64,000 nt of DNA from assembly GCF_001514235.1 (NCBI RefSeq), contig NZ_KQ948932.1:237523-301522 (forward strand), in the 5' to 3' direction. A model generated the notes under the pieces. That model had not been told where the DNA came from. It worked only from the letters and a program-made list of their open reading frames with translations, and did not search any database. How positions within the stretch are numbered: position 1 is the first letter of the stretch; every line of letters begins with the position of its first letter. The position numbers were made by a program, and so were the translations under genes. Positions 34,798-43,272 of the stretch are shown piece after piece. The stretch is from Streptomyces caeruleatus. Lineage in GTDB: Bacteria > Actinomycetota > Actinomycetes > Streptomycetales > Streptomycetaceae.

Positions 34798-34989
34798 CTA
34801 CTTCACGGAGTTGACGAACGAAGCCCAAGCCGAGGGGCTGACGACCAGGGCCGCGCCTTCCTTGTTCTTCGAGTCCCGGACAGGCACGGCCGACAGTCCG
34901 TCAACGACCTCGACGCAGGCTCCGCCGTTGTCGGAGCTGTAGGTGCTCTTGCGCCATGCCGCCTCGGGCAGACTGTTTGCGCGGATCAC
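34798..34989 (-). CDS. DUF397 domain protein
   Basis: The product is 63 residues with the DUF397 core: AAWRKSTYSSDNGGACVEV and VRDSKNKEGAALVVSPSAW. Such proteins are encoded beside an XRE/DUF5753 regulator in actinobacteria and act as its partner (similar to toxin/antitoxin-like pairs around WhiJ). The start overlaps the regulator's stop by 4 bp (ATGA). It lies in the foreign segment. Confidence 0.92.
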   Translation of the reverse strand: MIRANSLPEAAWRKSTYSSDNGGACVEVVDGLSAVPVRDSKNKEGAALVVSPSAWASFVNSVK

Positions 34990-35819
34990 GTTGTTTCCTT
35001 CATGACGTCGGCGATCAGGTCGATCGACGCTTGCACGGACAGGGCGTCGCCCATGAGCAGATCATAGGCCCGTTCGGCTGCCTTGAAATCGGCTGGATCC
35101 GCCAAAAGCTGGCCCCGAGGGAAGCCGTCCACGTGGACAACAGGCAGGGCCGGAGCGCCCTTGACGCCTGCCTCGAAGGTGAGCGTGTGGAAGGCACCGG
35201 CCGCAGCTGCGCGGGCGCCGCTGCTGAATGGCACGACCTGGATCACGATCGACGGCCGTTCCGACAGATTCAGCAGGTGCCTTAGCTGTTCCCGCATCAC
35301 CCGACCGTCACCGACCTTCCGTCGCAACACGGCTTCGTCCATGAGCGCCCACAGTTCCGGAGGGGTGCCTCGTTCGAGGATGGCCTGTCGTTCCATGCGT
35401 GCGTCTAGCAGGGTGTCGATGCCGTTGGCCCGGCCCACGGCCAGGGTTGCCCTGGCGTAGTCCCTGGTCTGTAGCAGTCCAGGAACGACTGTCGGCTCAA
35501 GAGTACGGATGACGGCGGCCTGCTTCTCCAGCTCGACGAACGGCCGGAACCAGCTCGGATACGCGTAGAGGATGACGAGCGGCCACAGCCGACTCAAGTG
35601 CTCGTCGGCGTCCAGGAACTTGTCGGCGCCCTTGGCGAAGTCCTTCGACGGCACCCGGACGGCGTTCTCGATCTTGTTGACCAGGGTTCTCGTGCAGTGA
35701 GTGGCTTTGGCCAACGCTTCTTGAGGGACGCCCTTCTTGGCGCGTAGCCGCTGCACCTCGGACCCGAAGAACGTCAGCATCGAGTCCTTGTCGTTCAGGT
35801 CCTGCTCCTCGACCGCCAT
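34986..35819 (-). CDS. XRE-family regulator with DUF5753 domain
   Basis: The product is 277 residues from ATG 35,819 with GGAGGG upstream. The N-terminal HTH (EVQRLRAKKGVPQEALAKATH) is at ~18-70. The C-terminal DUF5753 domain has WFRPFVELEKQAAVIRTLEP, VVPGLLQTRDYARA and a late ADPADFKAAERAYDLLMGDAL. It regulates with the coupled DUF397 protein. In Streptomyces these pairs influence development; here it is probably cargo of the inserted DNA. Confidence 0.92.
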   Translation of the reverse strand: MAVEEQDLNDKDSMLTFFGSEVQRLRAKKGVPQEALAKATHCTRTLVNKIENAVRVPSKDFAKGADKFLDADEHLSRLWPLVILYAYPSWFRPFVELEKQAAVIRTLEPTVVPGLLQTRDYARATLAVGRANGIDTLLDARMERQAILERGTPPELWALMDEAVLRRKVGDGRVMREQLRHLLNLSERPSIVIQVVPFSSGARAAAAGAFHTLTFEAGVKGAPALPVVHVDGFPRGQLLADPADFKAAERAYDLLMGDALSVQASIDLIADVMKETT

Positions 35820-36111
35820 CCTCAACCCTCCACGTGACAGGGCCTGTTGTCACGGTGACCAGCGCGTCTGAGGACTGTGGGTCTCGTCGGTCGTGTTGCT
35901 CGCCTTCCCGGTGACTGACAGGACAGACGGCTAGTCACACTCGCGACGATCACGCCGGTGTTTCTCTGCTTGGTCGGGGTCGGGCTGGGGTGTCGGGCGG
36001 TTGGCCGTCCGGACGGGGCCGGCCGAAGGCCGCATGCCCGGCCGAGGCGGCCAAGGCCGCCCGGCGCGCCGCAGGCGCGCCCTTGAAACAAGTAAAGAGA
36101 AGTCACTCCGA
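35820..36111. other. Non-coding gap upstream of the XRE gene
   Basis: I see no convincing gene in these 292 bp. It must hold the promoter of the XRE/DUF397 pair. It also has GC-rich inverted repeats (GGCCGAAGGCC-type, ~36,020-36,085) and an AT-richer end near 36,085-36,110. Confidence 0.4.
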
Positions 36112-36387
36112 TCAGGATCGGCGCCGGGTGCTGCGCTGGGCGGCTGCCTTCGTCGGCGTCACGGGAAAGGTGAGCTGACAGGTAGCGGCGGGGGCCTTCA
36201 GCTCCTCACACAACAGCGGGCGCTCCTGGTCCGCATCGGCGGTCACGCGATAGGTGACCAGCAGGGGGCTTGCGTCGCTGAGCCCGAGGGCTGTGCGCTC
36301 GTCCGGGTAGGGGGTGCGGGCGGTGACATGCTCGGTGAACGCAAGGGTGAGTCCGGCTTCGGCCAGCTGCCGGTAGCTCTTGGGATT
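36112..36387 (-). pseudogene. C-terminal fragment of a GntR regulator (UTRA domain)
   Basis: A 91-residue open stretch without a start codon reads SYRQLAEAGLTLAFTEHVTA, then ARTPYPDERTALGL, PLLVTYRVTADADQERPLLC and a basic tail ending RRRS. This is the ligand-binding UTRA domain of GntR regulators of the KorSA/TraR type found on actinobacterial plasmids and ICEs. A stop codon precedes it, so the DNA-binding half is lost. It supports an integrative-element origin of the segment. Confidence 0.6.
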
Positions 36388-36636
36388 TCATGGAGTCCGT
36401 CGACGCGGTCAAGACTGCTATTTCCGTTGAAAATGCAGAAACCTGCTGTGAGCTTTCGCTGGAGCCGGTCGAGTTCAAGATGCGCGATGGCCTGGTTGTG
36501 GCTGGCGTTGCGCCTTCCATCGGAGCAGTGGCAGCTGACCTGGCCACTCCCGCTGAGTGTCGCCCTTCTTCGGCGGGGGCGGCACGCGGCAGATAGTAGG
36601 AATGCGCCGGCCGACTTCGGCTAGATCGGTACCCAG

Positions 36637-36663
36637 CCCCGTCCGGGCTCCCTCCGGGCGGGG
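36637..36663. terminator. Hairpin terminator after the intact SCO4848-type gene
   Basis: CCCCGTCCGG and CCGGGCGGGG pair around a 7-nt loop (one G-T pair). It lies 14 bp past the stop of the leftward SCO4848-family gene. The plus-strand side continues GTGTCTTTG. About 240 bp before it (36,388-36,630) hold no gene I can support. Confidence 0.6.
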
Positions 36664-36676
36664 TGTCTTTGTGCCC

Positions 36677-36919
36677 CTACTTGTCAGAGCGGCGGGACGC
36701 TCGAACACCCCGGAAGCCAATGACTCCGATGGCGGTGCCCAGAAGGAAGGACACGACGGCAAGGGTGAGGTGCACCCACAGGTAAGCCGTAGGCTCGCCG
36801 TCATCGAAGGCAAGTCCGCTGGCATCCTTGAACAGGTTGTTGACGAAAGTTGCCCAGATCACCCACGACCAGATGCCGAACGCGGCGAGGAACCAGGAGA
36901 CAGGGCGGGTGAGCTTCAT
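36677..36919 (-). CDS. SCO4848-family membrane protein, intact second copy inside the insertion
   Basis: The product is 80 residues with two transmembrane helices (FLAAFGIWSWVIWATFV and LWVHLTLAVVSFLLGTAIGVIGF) and a basic C-terminus (RASRRSDK). ATG 36,919 follows GAAGGA. It matches both halves of the interrupted resident gene, including the attachment-site region ATFVNNLFKD, which is unbroken here. It is oriented opposite to the resident gene and may restore its function. Function of the family is not known; in S. coelicolor the gene is the phiBT1 attachment site. Confidence 0.88.
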   Translation of the reverse strand: MKLTRPVSWFLAAFGIWSWVIWATFVNNLFKDASGLAFDDGEPTAYLWVHLTLAVVSFLLGTAIGVIGFRGVRASRRSDK

Positions 36920-37010
36920 GGAACGTCCTTCGGGCGGGGTGGCTCGTGCCCTGTCAGTATCTGACCTGCGTCAGCTCGGTCCGCGGCCGGGGGGGACTGG
37001 GTACTTGCTC

Positions 37011-37111
37011 CTGGCCGTCGTCTCGTTCCTGCTGGGAACCGGGAACCGGGAACCGCCATCGGCATCATCGGCTTCCGAAGCATTCGCGCATCCCGCCGCG
37101 CCGAGACCTAG
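37011..37111 (+). pseudogene. Third SCO4848-type fragment (3' end)
   Basis: CTGGCCGTCGTCTCGTTCCT encodes LAVVSFL, continuing LGT. A small expansion of GGGAACC (three copies) shifts the frame, and the next frame reads TAIGIIGFRSIRASRRAET and stops at 37,111. It matches the C-terminus of the intact copy (LAVVSFLLGTAIGVIGFRGV) but is a different allele. It lies ~90 bp from that copy's start, on the opposite strand. Confidence 0.75.
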
Positions 37112-37520
37112 GAGCATGGGTAGTAGAGCACTCTCTGGATCCCTGAATCCATCGCCCTACGCCTGGCTCTCTACACGATTGGGCCTTCCATTAGCGGCAT
37201 CCTCACAGCCTGCAATGAATTCTCGAGGCCTATCTTCAATACCCTTCGCGCTTCCCCGCTGAGAGGGGTCGAGGTCTTCGGGCTTCACCAATGGAAGCTG
37301 TCGAAGGCAATCAGGGCTTTCACCTGGCAGGCTGCGATTATCTCCTCTACGGGATCTTCGGAAGTTTATGGCTCCGGACGCGTGTCCATCGGTGCAAGGA
37401 TCGCCGATGACGGCAGATGAAACAGGCCCTGAAACCTGTCGTCGGCGAGGGCCGGGGGGCCGGGGGGAAAAGCGCGCGGTGACCGCGTCGAGCAGCGCCG
37501 CGGCCGGCTGCCCGACGGGA
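37112..37520. other. Non-coding, lower-GC stretch in the inserted segment
   Basis: I find no supported gene in these 409 bp. Base composition is clearly less GC-rich than in flanking genes (for example around 37,150-37,380), in keeping with foreign origin. Confidence 0.4.
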
Positions 37521-39947
37521 TCACGGAAGGAGGGTCTGTTCCGCCCAGATGGTTTTGCCCTCGGCGGTTTGGCGGGTGCCCCAAGCCGCTGTGAGCTGGG
37601 CGACCAGAAGCAGGCCACGGCCGCCTTCGTCGAAGGTGCGGGCGCGGCGCATGTGGGGGGCGGTGCCGCTGGCGTCGGAGACCTCGCAGATGAGGTTTCG
37701 GTCGTGGATCAGACGCAGCTGTATGGGTGGTTCGGCGTATCGGATGGCGTTGGTGACGAGTTCGCTGACGACCAGTTCCGTGACGAAGCCGGCGTCGTCG
37801 AGTCCCCAGGCCGCGAGTTGGGCGGTGGCGTCCTTTCGGGCCTGGGCGACGGCGACGGGTTCCGCGGGTAGGTCCCAGGTGGCGACGCGGTCGGAGTCCA
37901 ACGCCTTGGTGCGGGCGATGAGCAGGGCGACGTCGTCGGAGGGGCGGCCGCGCAGCATGGTGGCCAGAACCGCGTCGCACAGGTTGTCCAGAGGGGCAGA
38001 GGGTTGGGTGAGGGCCTGGCAGAACAGGGACAGGCCAACGTCGATGTCCCGCTCGCGGGCTTCGATCAGACCGTCGGTGTAGAGAGCGAGGAGGCTGCCC
38101 TCGGGCAGTTCGATGTCGACCGCCTCGAAGGGGAGTCCGCCCAGTCCGAGTGGGGGCCCAACAGGCACGTCGAGCAGCTTCGCCCTGCCGTCGGGGGTGA
38201 CCAGGACGGGTGCCGGGTGCCCGGCGAGGGCGATCGTGCAGTGACGGGAGACCGGATCGTATACGGCATACAGGCAGGTCGCGCCGACGTCTCCCGGTGT
38301 CCCCGCCCCGATGCCCCGCTGCGGGGAGTCCTTCGCTTCGGTGGACAGGCGGGCGACGAGGTCGTCCAGGTGGGTGAGCAGTTCATCGGGGGGCAGGTCG
38401 ATGTCGGCGAGGGTGAGCACAGCGGTGCGCAGCTGCCCCATGGTGGCTGAGGCGTGGATGCCGTGGCCGACGACATCGCCGACGACGAGCGCGACCCTGG
38501 CGCCGGAGAGCGGGATGACATCGAACCAGTCCCCGCCCACGCCGGCTCGGGCGCCGGCCGGCAGGTAGCGGGACGCGACCTCCACCGCGGCCTGCGCCGG
38601 CAGTGCCTGGGGCAGCAGGCGGCGCTGCAGGGTCACCGCGGTGGCGCGTTCGCGGGTGAAGCGCCGGGCGTTGTCGATACAGACCGCCGCTCTGGCGGCC
38701 AACTCCTCGGCCAGCACCAGGTCGTCCGCACGGAACACCTCGGGATGCTGGTGGCGGACGAAGACGACGACGCCCAGGGTGGCGCCACGCGCGGTCAGGG
38801 GCACGGTGATCACCGAGTGCATACCGAAATCACGGATCGCGGAGGCCCGGCCCCGATCGCGGGCCGTCCACTCGGTGATCGCGGGGTCGGTCGCGAGGTG
38901 CAGTCGGGCCTGTCCCGACCTGAGGCTCTCCGCCGGTGGGGAGCCTTCCGGATACGTGTCCACCTGGCCCGGAGCGACGACCGCCTCGGGGATTCCCGGG
39001 TTGACCGATCCGTTGGCAACACGCCGCAACGAGACGGGGCCACGCGGGATGACCGGGGGCGGCTCCTGGGCGTCATCGAGAGAGGGGAGCAGATCGACGC
39101 TGACGAAGTCGGCGAATTCCGGGACGACCACATCCGTCAGCTCTTGAGCCGTCCGCGTCACGTCGAGGGTGCTGCCGATCCGCGTACTGGCGTCCGCGAG
39201 CAGCATCAGTCGCTTGCGGGCCCAGTACTGCTCGGTCGTGTCCTGAATGGCGAGACCTACACCCAGAACACGACCGTCTTCGTCCTTCAGCGGAGTGACG
39301 ACGACCGACCAGGCATGCTCACGGGGCTCACCGAGGACGCTCGAGTAGAGCGCAAGGACCTGCGGCTCACCGCTCTGCAGCGCCAGCCGCATGGACTGCT
39401 CCACCCGTTTCATCCCTGGGTGGTCCACGAACTCAGAAGGCAACAGCCCGCGCGCGTAGTCATCGCCGAGGGCCAGATCGCGCCTTCCGACCTCGTTGTA
39501 CCGGCGCAGGCGCAGCCTGGTGTCGTATACCCCCAGGGACGAGCCCGCGGCCTGCTCGTGGTGCCGGCTCACGAGAACGTCGTCATCGGGACGGGGGTCC
39601 TGCCCCGTCAGTGCGGAGACCAGGAACCATTCGAGCCGCCCCCCGTCCGACGCCCTTCTGTGGGCCAGGATCCTGGCTTCCACGCGGTGACCGTCGCGGT
39701 GCCGCAGGGCAATCCGCCCGTTCCACCTGGGCATCTGCGTGAGGGACCGCAGCTCCCGCTCGTCGATCTCCTCGGCCAGCAGACCAGCCGCCGCTTGCCC
39801 CACGGCCTGTGAGGACGGGTACCCGAGCAATTCCTCGGCCCCCGCATTCCACGCTGTCACCACGCCGTGCTCGTCGATGGTGGCATTCGCACTCAGCGCC
39901 TCGTCGAGAACGCCCTCGGATCCCCCTGGCAGCTGGTCGGCGGCCAT
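37521..39947 (-). CDS. PAS-GAF-PP2C (SpoIIE-type) phosphatase with C-terminal HATPase domain
   Basis: The product is 808 residues; ATG 39,947 is preferred (GGAGGG 5 nt upstream) over ATG 39,959. Two PAS-like domains come first (NATIDEHGVVTAWNAGAEEL and a second to ~250), then GAF (~265-435). PP2C/SpoIIE runs ~460-680 with metal Asp in GVGGDWFDVIPL, VVGDVVGHG and a late SDDVALLIAR. A GHKL ATPase follows (ELVVSELVTNAIRYAE, DEGGRGLLLVAQLTAAWG). Such proteins read a stress signal and control an anti-anti-sigma switch. It has no obvious partner gene nearby. Confidence 0.93.
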   Translation of the reverse strand: MAADQLPGGSEGVLDEALSANATIDEHGVVTAWNAGAEELLGYPSSQAVGQAAAGLLAEEIDERELRSLTQMPRWNGRIALRHRDGHRVEARILAHRRASDGGRLEWFLVSALTGQDPRPDDDVLVSRHHEQAAGSSLGVYDTRLRLRRYNEVGRRDLALGDDYARGLLPSEFVDHPGMKRVEQSMRLALQSGEPQVLALYSSVLGEPREHAWSVVVTPLKDEDGRVLGVGLAIQDTTEQYWARKRLMLLADASTRIGSTLDVTRTAQELTDVVVPEFADFVSVDLLPSLDDAQEPPPVIPRGPVSLRRVANGSVNPGIPEAVVAPGQVDTYPEGSPPAESLRSGQARLHLATDPAITEWTARDRGRASAIRDFGMHSVITVPLTARGATLGVVVFVRHQHPEVFRADDLVLAEELAARAAVCIDNARRFTRERATAVTLQRRLLPQALPAQAAVEVASRYLPAGARAGVGGDWFDVIPLSGARVALVVGDVVGHGIHASATMGQLRTAVLTLADIDLPPDELLTHLDDLVARLSTEAKDSPQRGIGAGTPGDVGATCLYAVYDPVSRHCTIALAGHPAPVLVTPDGRAKLLDVPVGPPLGLGGLPFEAVDIELPEGSLLALYTDGLIEARERDIDVGLSLFCQALTQPSAPLDNLCDAVLATMLRGRPSDDVALLIARTKALDSDRVATWDLPAEPVAVAQARKDATAQLAAWGLDDAGFVTELVVSELVTNAIRYAEPPIQLRLIHDRNLICEVSDASGTAPHMRRARTFDEGGRGLLLVAQLTAAWGTRQTAEGKTIWAEQTLLP

Positions 39948-40227
39948 GTATCCCTCCATGGTTGTTCATCTCGCTCCTGAGGAGATCTCCGCAGCTCCTC
40001 AGCAGGCGCCAAGACTCATACACGGATAGACGAGAGCATTTCTGTATTATCCCGTCTTTTTGGGTCAGGCATAGCGGATGCTGCCTGGAGTGCGCCGTGC
40101 GCCAGTCACGACACCACCGGTGTCCTGGAAGGTGCCTGCGCACCGCGCCGGACGGCGGAGTCGCCCTCGGTCACCAGGAAGCGGCTGGACGGGTGAGCAG
40201 TCCGAAGGCGGGACGGCCTGAGGTGTC
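39948..40227. other. Gap upstream of the phosphatase gene
   Basis: These 280 bp should contain the leftward promoter of the phosphatase gene; no ORF is convincing. A CCTGAGGAGAT / GCTCCTCAG inverted pair lies at ~39,975-40,002, and an AT-rich TATTATCCCG is near 40,045. Confidence 0.35.
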
Positions 40228-40700
40228 TCACAGGGCACTACACCTAGGAGCTCTGGGTGCCTCCTTCCATACGTCGATCAGGCCGTGCAGGCGCGACGAG
40301 GGCGCGAGTCCCTCCAGGGTCACGGGCTGGCCCGCGCCGTCTGCGATCGGCAGGCGCCAGTTCGGGTACTGGTCCCAGGTGCCGGGGAGGTTCTGCGGGC
40401 GGCGGTCGCCGCCGCCGTCCGGGAGCAGACGCCGATCATGCGAGCGGGGGTGCGCCGCAGGAAGCGGTGGACGACCTGTACCTCCGCCTCCTACGAGGGT
40501 GCGGTCGCCTCCCCCGGCCGAGCCCGCGAGCAGCCCGAGCCGTGGGGAGGCAGGTCCAGCCACTCCACCGTGTCGGCGGCGGCCTCGGCCCGTTCCTCCT
40601 CCAGGGGGCGGGCCGGCGGGCCGAGCCGGTCGCGGAGTTCGACGCGTTCACCGGTCGGGCGGGCCGCGGTGGACGGCAGGTCGTGGTGGTGGCGGTGGCG
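40228..40700 (-). pseudogene. malQ: 3' remnant of a 4-alpha-glucanotransferase (malQ) gene
   Basis: Pieces of MalQ C-terminal sequence occur in successive frames. One is GERVELRDRLGPPARPLEEE with EWLDLP (about 40,550-40,660). Another is VHRFLRRTPARMIG (about 40,430-40,475). The last is GDRRPQNLPGTWDQYPNWRL with PIADGAGQPVTLEGLA, ending at the stop at 40,228. At least two frameshifts separate them, and the upstream ~500 codons are missing. A non-functional relic. Confidence 0.6.
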
Positions 40701-40929
40701 AGGCAGTCGGCGCGCCAGCGGTCGGGGCAGGGGGCGTGCGTCGCCGTCCCAGTCCCGTTCGAACCACAGGACGGATGTGCCAGCACCCCGCGCTTGCGCG
40801 GCGCCTCGCGCACGCCCGGTTCCATGGTGCCCAGGCCAACGAGGTCGCGGCCCGCCGCGGCGGCACCATCGGCCTGGTCAGCGAGAGATCAAAGGCGGCC
40901 GGCGCAGCGAGGGGCGGGCCGCGGGCGCC

Positions 40930-41034
40930 ATGTCCGGCCCCGAGGTGCACGCGAAGATCCAGGCCTACGAGGACCTGCTCGCCAAGCACGGCCTGAAGCC
41001 CGGCGAGGCCGCCCTGGCCTGGCTGCCCACCCGC
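40930..41034 (+). pseudogene. Short coding relic (aldo/keto reductase-like C-terminal piece)
   Basis: The open stretch reads VHAKIQAYEDLLAKHGLKPG, then EAALAWLPTR, and resembles the late helix region of aldo/keto reductases (pattern EDLxxxxGxxPxxxALAWL). It ends abruptly where the reversed integrase fragment starts. Upstream bases 40,780-40,925 hold further open but unrecognised sequence. The family guess is weak. Confidence 0.3.
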
Positions 41035-41204
41035 TGCCTGTTCGTCTTGTTGCGCTTGTTCCGGCGCTCCTGCAACTCAAGCCACTTGGCCCCGTCAGTG
41101 ACACCCCTATGAGGCGTCAGCGGCGAGCCGGCCTCATCGCGCGCGATGACGTTGACGTACGCCTTCCCTCGCTTGACTCGCTCCCTGGCGAATCCCCCGA
41201 TCGC
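41035..41204 (-). pseudogene. Inverted 170-bp integrase fragment
   Basis: On the minus strand this reads like bases 33,781-33,950 of the integrase remnant over the same 170-bp length with only scattered substitutions (CGATCGGGGGATTCGCCAG through CAACAAGACGAACAGGCA). The differences show it derives from a related but separate integrase, not a recent copy. It directly abuts the right-hand SCO4848 fragment. Confidence 0.9.
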
Positions 41205-41227
41205 GGTGCGGGCCGCGGGCGCCCGCC

Positions 41228-41305
41228 GTCGTCTCCTTCGTATTGGGGACGGTCGTCGGGGTCATCGGGTTGCGTGGAGTGCGCGCACTGCGCCGGACGT
41301 CATAG
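41228..41305 (+). pseudogene. 3' fragment of the resident SCO4848-family gene
   Basis: The frame reads VVSFVLGTVVGVIGLRGVRA, then LRRTS and TAG, collinear with LAVVSFLLGTAIGVIGFRGV of the intact copy. With the 5' piece at 32,924 it accounts for the resident gene minus roughly 29 central codons. The metallophosphoesterase gene that follows begins the undisturbed core sequence. Confidence 0.8.
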
Positions 41306-41362
41306 GAACTCGGCCAGGACCTGGGACGTTCACTCGGCACGCAAGGGAAAGGGAACGTCGGC

Positions 41363-43087
41363 GTGGTCATCGTCTTCGCGCTTGTCGCACTGCTCGTGGT
41401 CTCCGTCCTGGTGGCGGGCAACTGGTGGATGTGGCGCCGCCTGTTCCGCGACACGACCCGCGGCCCCGGGTTCGTGCGCCGCGCGGGCGTGGTGGTGATC
41501 GCCGGCGGCTGGGCCCTGACGGTCGGTGCCCTCGTCGCCGAGCGCTCGGGCGCGCCCTTCTGGCTCCAGCAGGTTCTGGCCTGGCCGGGCTTCCTGTGGC
41601 TGGCCCTGTCGATGTACCTCATGCTGGGCGTGCTCGCGGGTGAGGTCGTACGGCCGCTGCTGCGGCGGTGGCTCGAGCGGCGGGCGCGTGCGGGGGAGAC
41701 CGCGCCGGACCCGGCACCGGCGGACGGCACGCCATCCACGCCCCTTCCGGCGTCGGCCTCAGCGGCCGGCCCGATCTCGTCGCCCGCCACCGGCTCGACA
41801 GCGGTTTCCGCGCCTGCCACGGGCTCGACAGCGGTTTCCGCGACCGGCACCGGCTCTACGTCGGCCTCCGCGCCCGCGACCGCGACCGCCACCGGCTCTA
41901 CGTCGGCCTCCGCGCCCGCGCCCGCGCCCGCGACCGCCACCGGCTCTACGTCGGCCTCCGCGCCCGCGACCGCCACCGCCACCGGCTCCACGTCGGCCTC
42001 CGCGACCGCCACCGGCTCCACGTCGGCCTCCGCGACCGCCTCGACAGCGGCCTCCGCGACCGCGACCGGCACAGCGCCGACATCCCCGACCGGCTCGGCC
42101 TCGGCCCTCACCGCCGACCCGCCCCCGGCCCCCGGGACCGACCCGTCCCCGGCCCCCGGGACCGCCCCGTCCCCGGCCCCCACAACCGACCCGTCCCCGG
42201 CATCCCCGCCCGACCCCACCCCGGCATCCGGCCCCGCCGACCCGCCCCGCCCCCTGGCCACCCCCACCCGTCGCCTCTTCGTCTCCCGGTTCGTCGCCGG
42301 GGCTGCCGCCGCGGCAGCCGTGGGCACCGTCGGCTACGGCACCTACGGCGTCGTCAGAGGCCCCAAGGTCAAGCGGGTCACCGTCCCGCTGGCCAAGCTC
42401 CCGCGCGCGGCGCACGGTTACCGGATCGCGGTCGTCAGCGACATCCACCTGGGCCCGGTCCTGGGCCGCGGCTTCGCGCAGAAGGTCGTCGACACCATCA
42501 ACGGCACCCAGCCCGACCTGATCGCGGTCGTCGGCGACCTGGTGGACGGCAGCGTGAAGGACCTCGGCCCGGCGGCGGCCCCGCTCGCCCAGCTCCGGGC
42601 GAGACACGGCGCGTTCTTCGTCACCGGCAACCACGAGTACTTCTCCGGCGCCGAGCAGTGGGTCGACGAGGTACGCCGCCTGGGCCTGCGCCCGTTGGAG
42701 AACGCCCGGACCGAACTGGCCCACTTCGACCTGGCCGGTGTCAACGACATCGCGGGCGAAAGCGAGGGCCAGGGCCCCGACTTCGCCAAGGCCCTCGGCG
42801 ACCGGGACAAGGCACGCGTGTGTGTGCTCCTCGCCCACCAGCCGGTGCAGATCCATGACGCCGTCGACCACGGCGTCGACCTCCAGCTCTCCGGCCACAC
42901 CCACGGCGGCCAGCTCTGGCCGGGCAACCTCGTCGCGGGCATGGCCAACCCGACCCTGGCCGGACTGGACCGCTACGGCGACACCCAGCTGTACGTCAGC
43001 CGGGGCGCCGGCGCCTGGGGCCCGCCCACGCGCGTGGGCGCCCCGTCGGACATCACGGTCATCGAGCTGGCGTCCCGTCAGGCCTGA
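41363..43087 (+). CDS. Membrane-anchored metallophosphoesterase with long low-complexity linker
   Basis: The product is 574 residues from GTG 41,363. Three N-terminal transmembrane helices (~1-100) are followed by a ~180-residue Ala/Thr/Ser/Pro linker (SATATGSTSASAPATATATG type). A Arg-flanked hydrophobic segment (TRRLFVSRFVAGAAAAAA) precedes the calcineurin-like domain (~350-574). Metal-binding motifs VVSDIHLG, VVGDLVDG, GNHEY, LLAHQP and SGHTHGGQ are all present. It probably hydrolyses a phosphodiester at the membrane, like the YkuE/YaeI group. The linker is the longest low-complexity coding stretch in the window. Confidence 0.88.
   Translation: MVIVFALVALLVVSVLVAGNWWMWRRLFRDTTRGPGFVRRAGVVVIAGGWALTVGALVAERSGAPFWLQQVLAWPGFLWLALSMYLMLGVLAGEVVRPLLRRWLERRARAGETAPDPAPADGTPSTPLPASASAAGPISSPATGSTAVSAPATGSTAVSATGTGSTSASAPATATATGSTSASAPAPAPATATGSTSASAPATATATGSTSASATATGSTSASATASTAASATATGTAPTSPTGSASALTADPPPAPGTDPSPAPGTAPSPAPTTDPSPASPPDPTPASGPADPPRPLATPTRRLFVSRFVAGAAAAAAVGTVGYGTYGVVRGPKVKRVTVPLAKLPRAAHGYRIAVVSDIHLGPVLGRGFAQKVVDTINGTQPDLIAVVGDLVDGSVKDLGPAAAPLAQLRARHGAFFVTGNHEYFSGAEQWVDEVRRLGLRPLENARTELAHFDLAGVNDIAGESEGQGPDFAKALGDRDKARVCVLLAHQPVQIHDAVDHGVDLQLSGHTHGGQLWPGNLVAGMANPTLAGLDRYGDTQLYVSRGAGAWGPPTRVGAPSDITVIELASRQA
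41806..42060 (+). repeat. In-frame tandem repeats encoding the phosphoesterase linker
   Basis: Variants of ACCGCCACCGGCTCTACGTC followed by GGCCTCCGCG recur about seven times with changing spacer length (24-42 bp, always in frame). Codons are almost all GCN, ACN and TCN. Length change by recombination would keep the frame. Confidence 0.85.
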
Positions 43088-43272
43088 CCGGCCTCACCCG
43101 CTCGACGGCCTCACCCGCTCGACGGCCCCACCGGCCCCGCCGGCCCCGCCGGCCCGACCGTTCCGTGACTGTGAACGGCCTGTGAAACCTGCCGGAAACG
43201 CCCGTAGGTAAGTTCTTTCCCATGTCGCCAGAAAGCCCTTCCCCCTGGTGAAACGGGTGTGATTAGGTGTGC

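Noticed and set aside
36390..36596. A 68-codon rightward open frame
   Set aside because: No ribosome binding site and no recognisable family; it lies between a regulator relic and a terminator in decayed DNA. It is left unannotated and not excluded.
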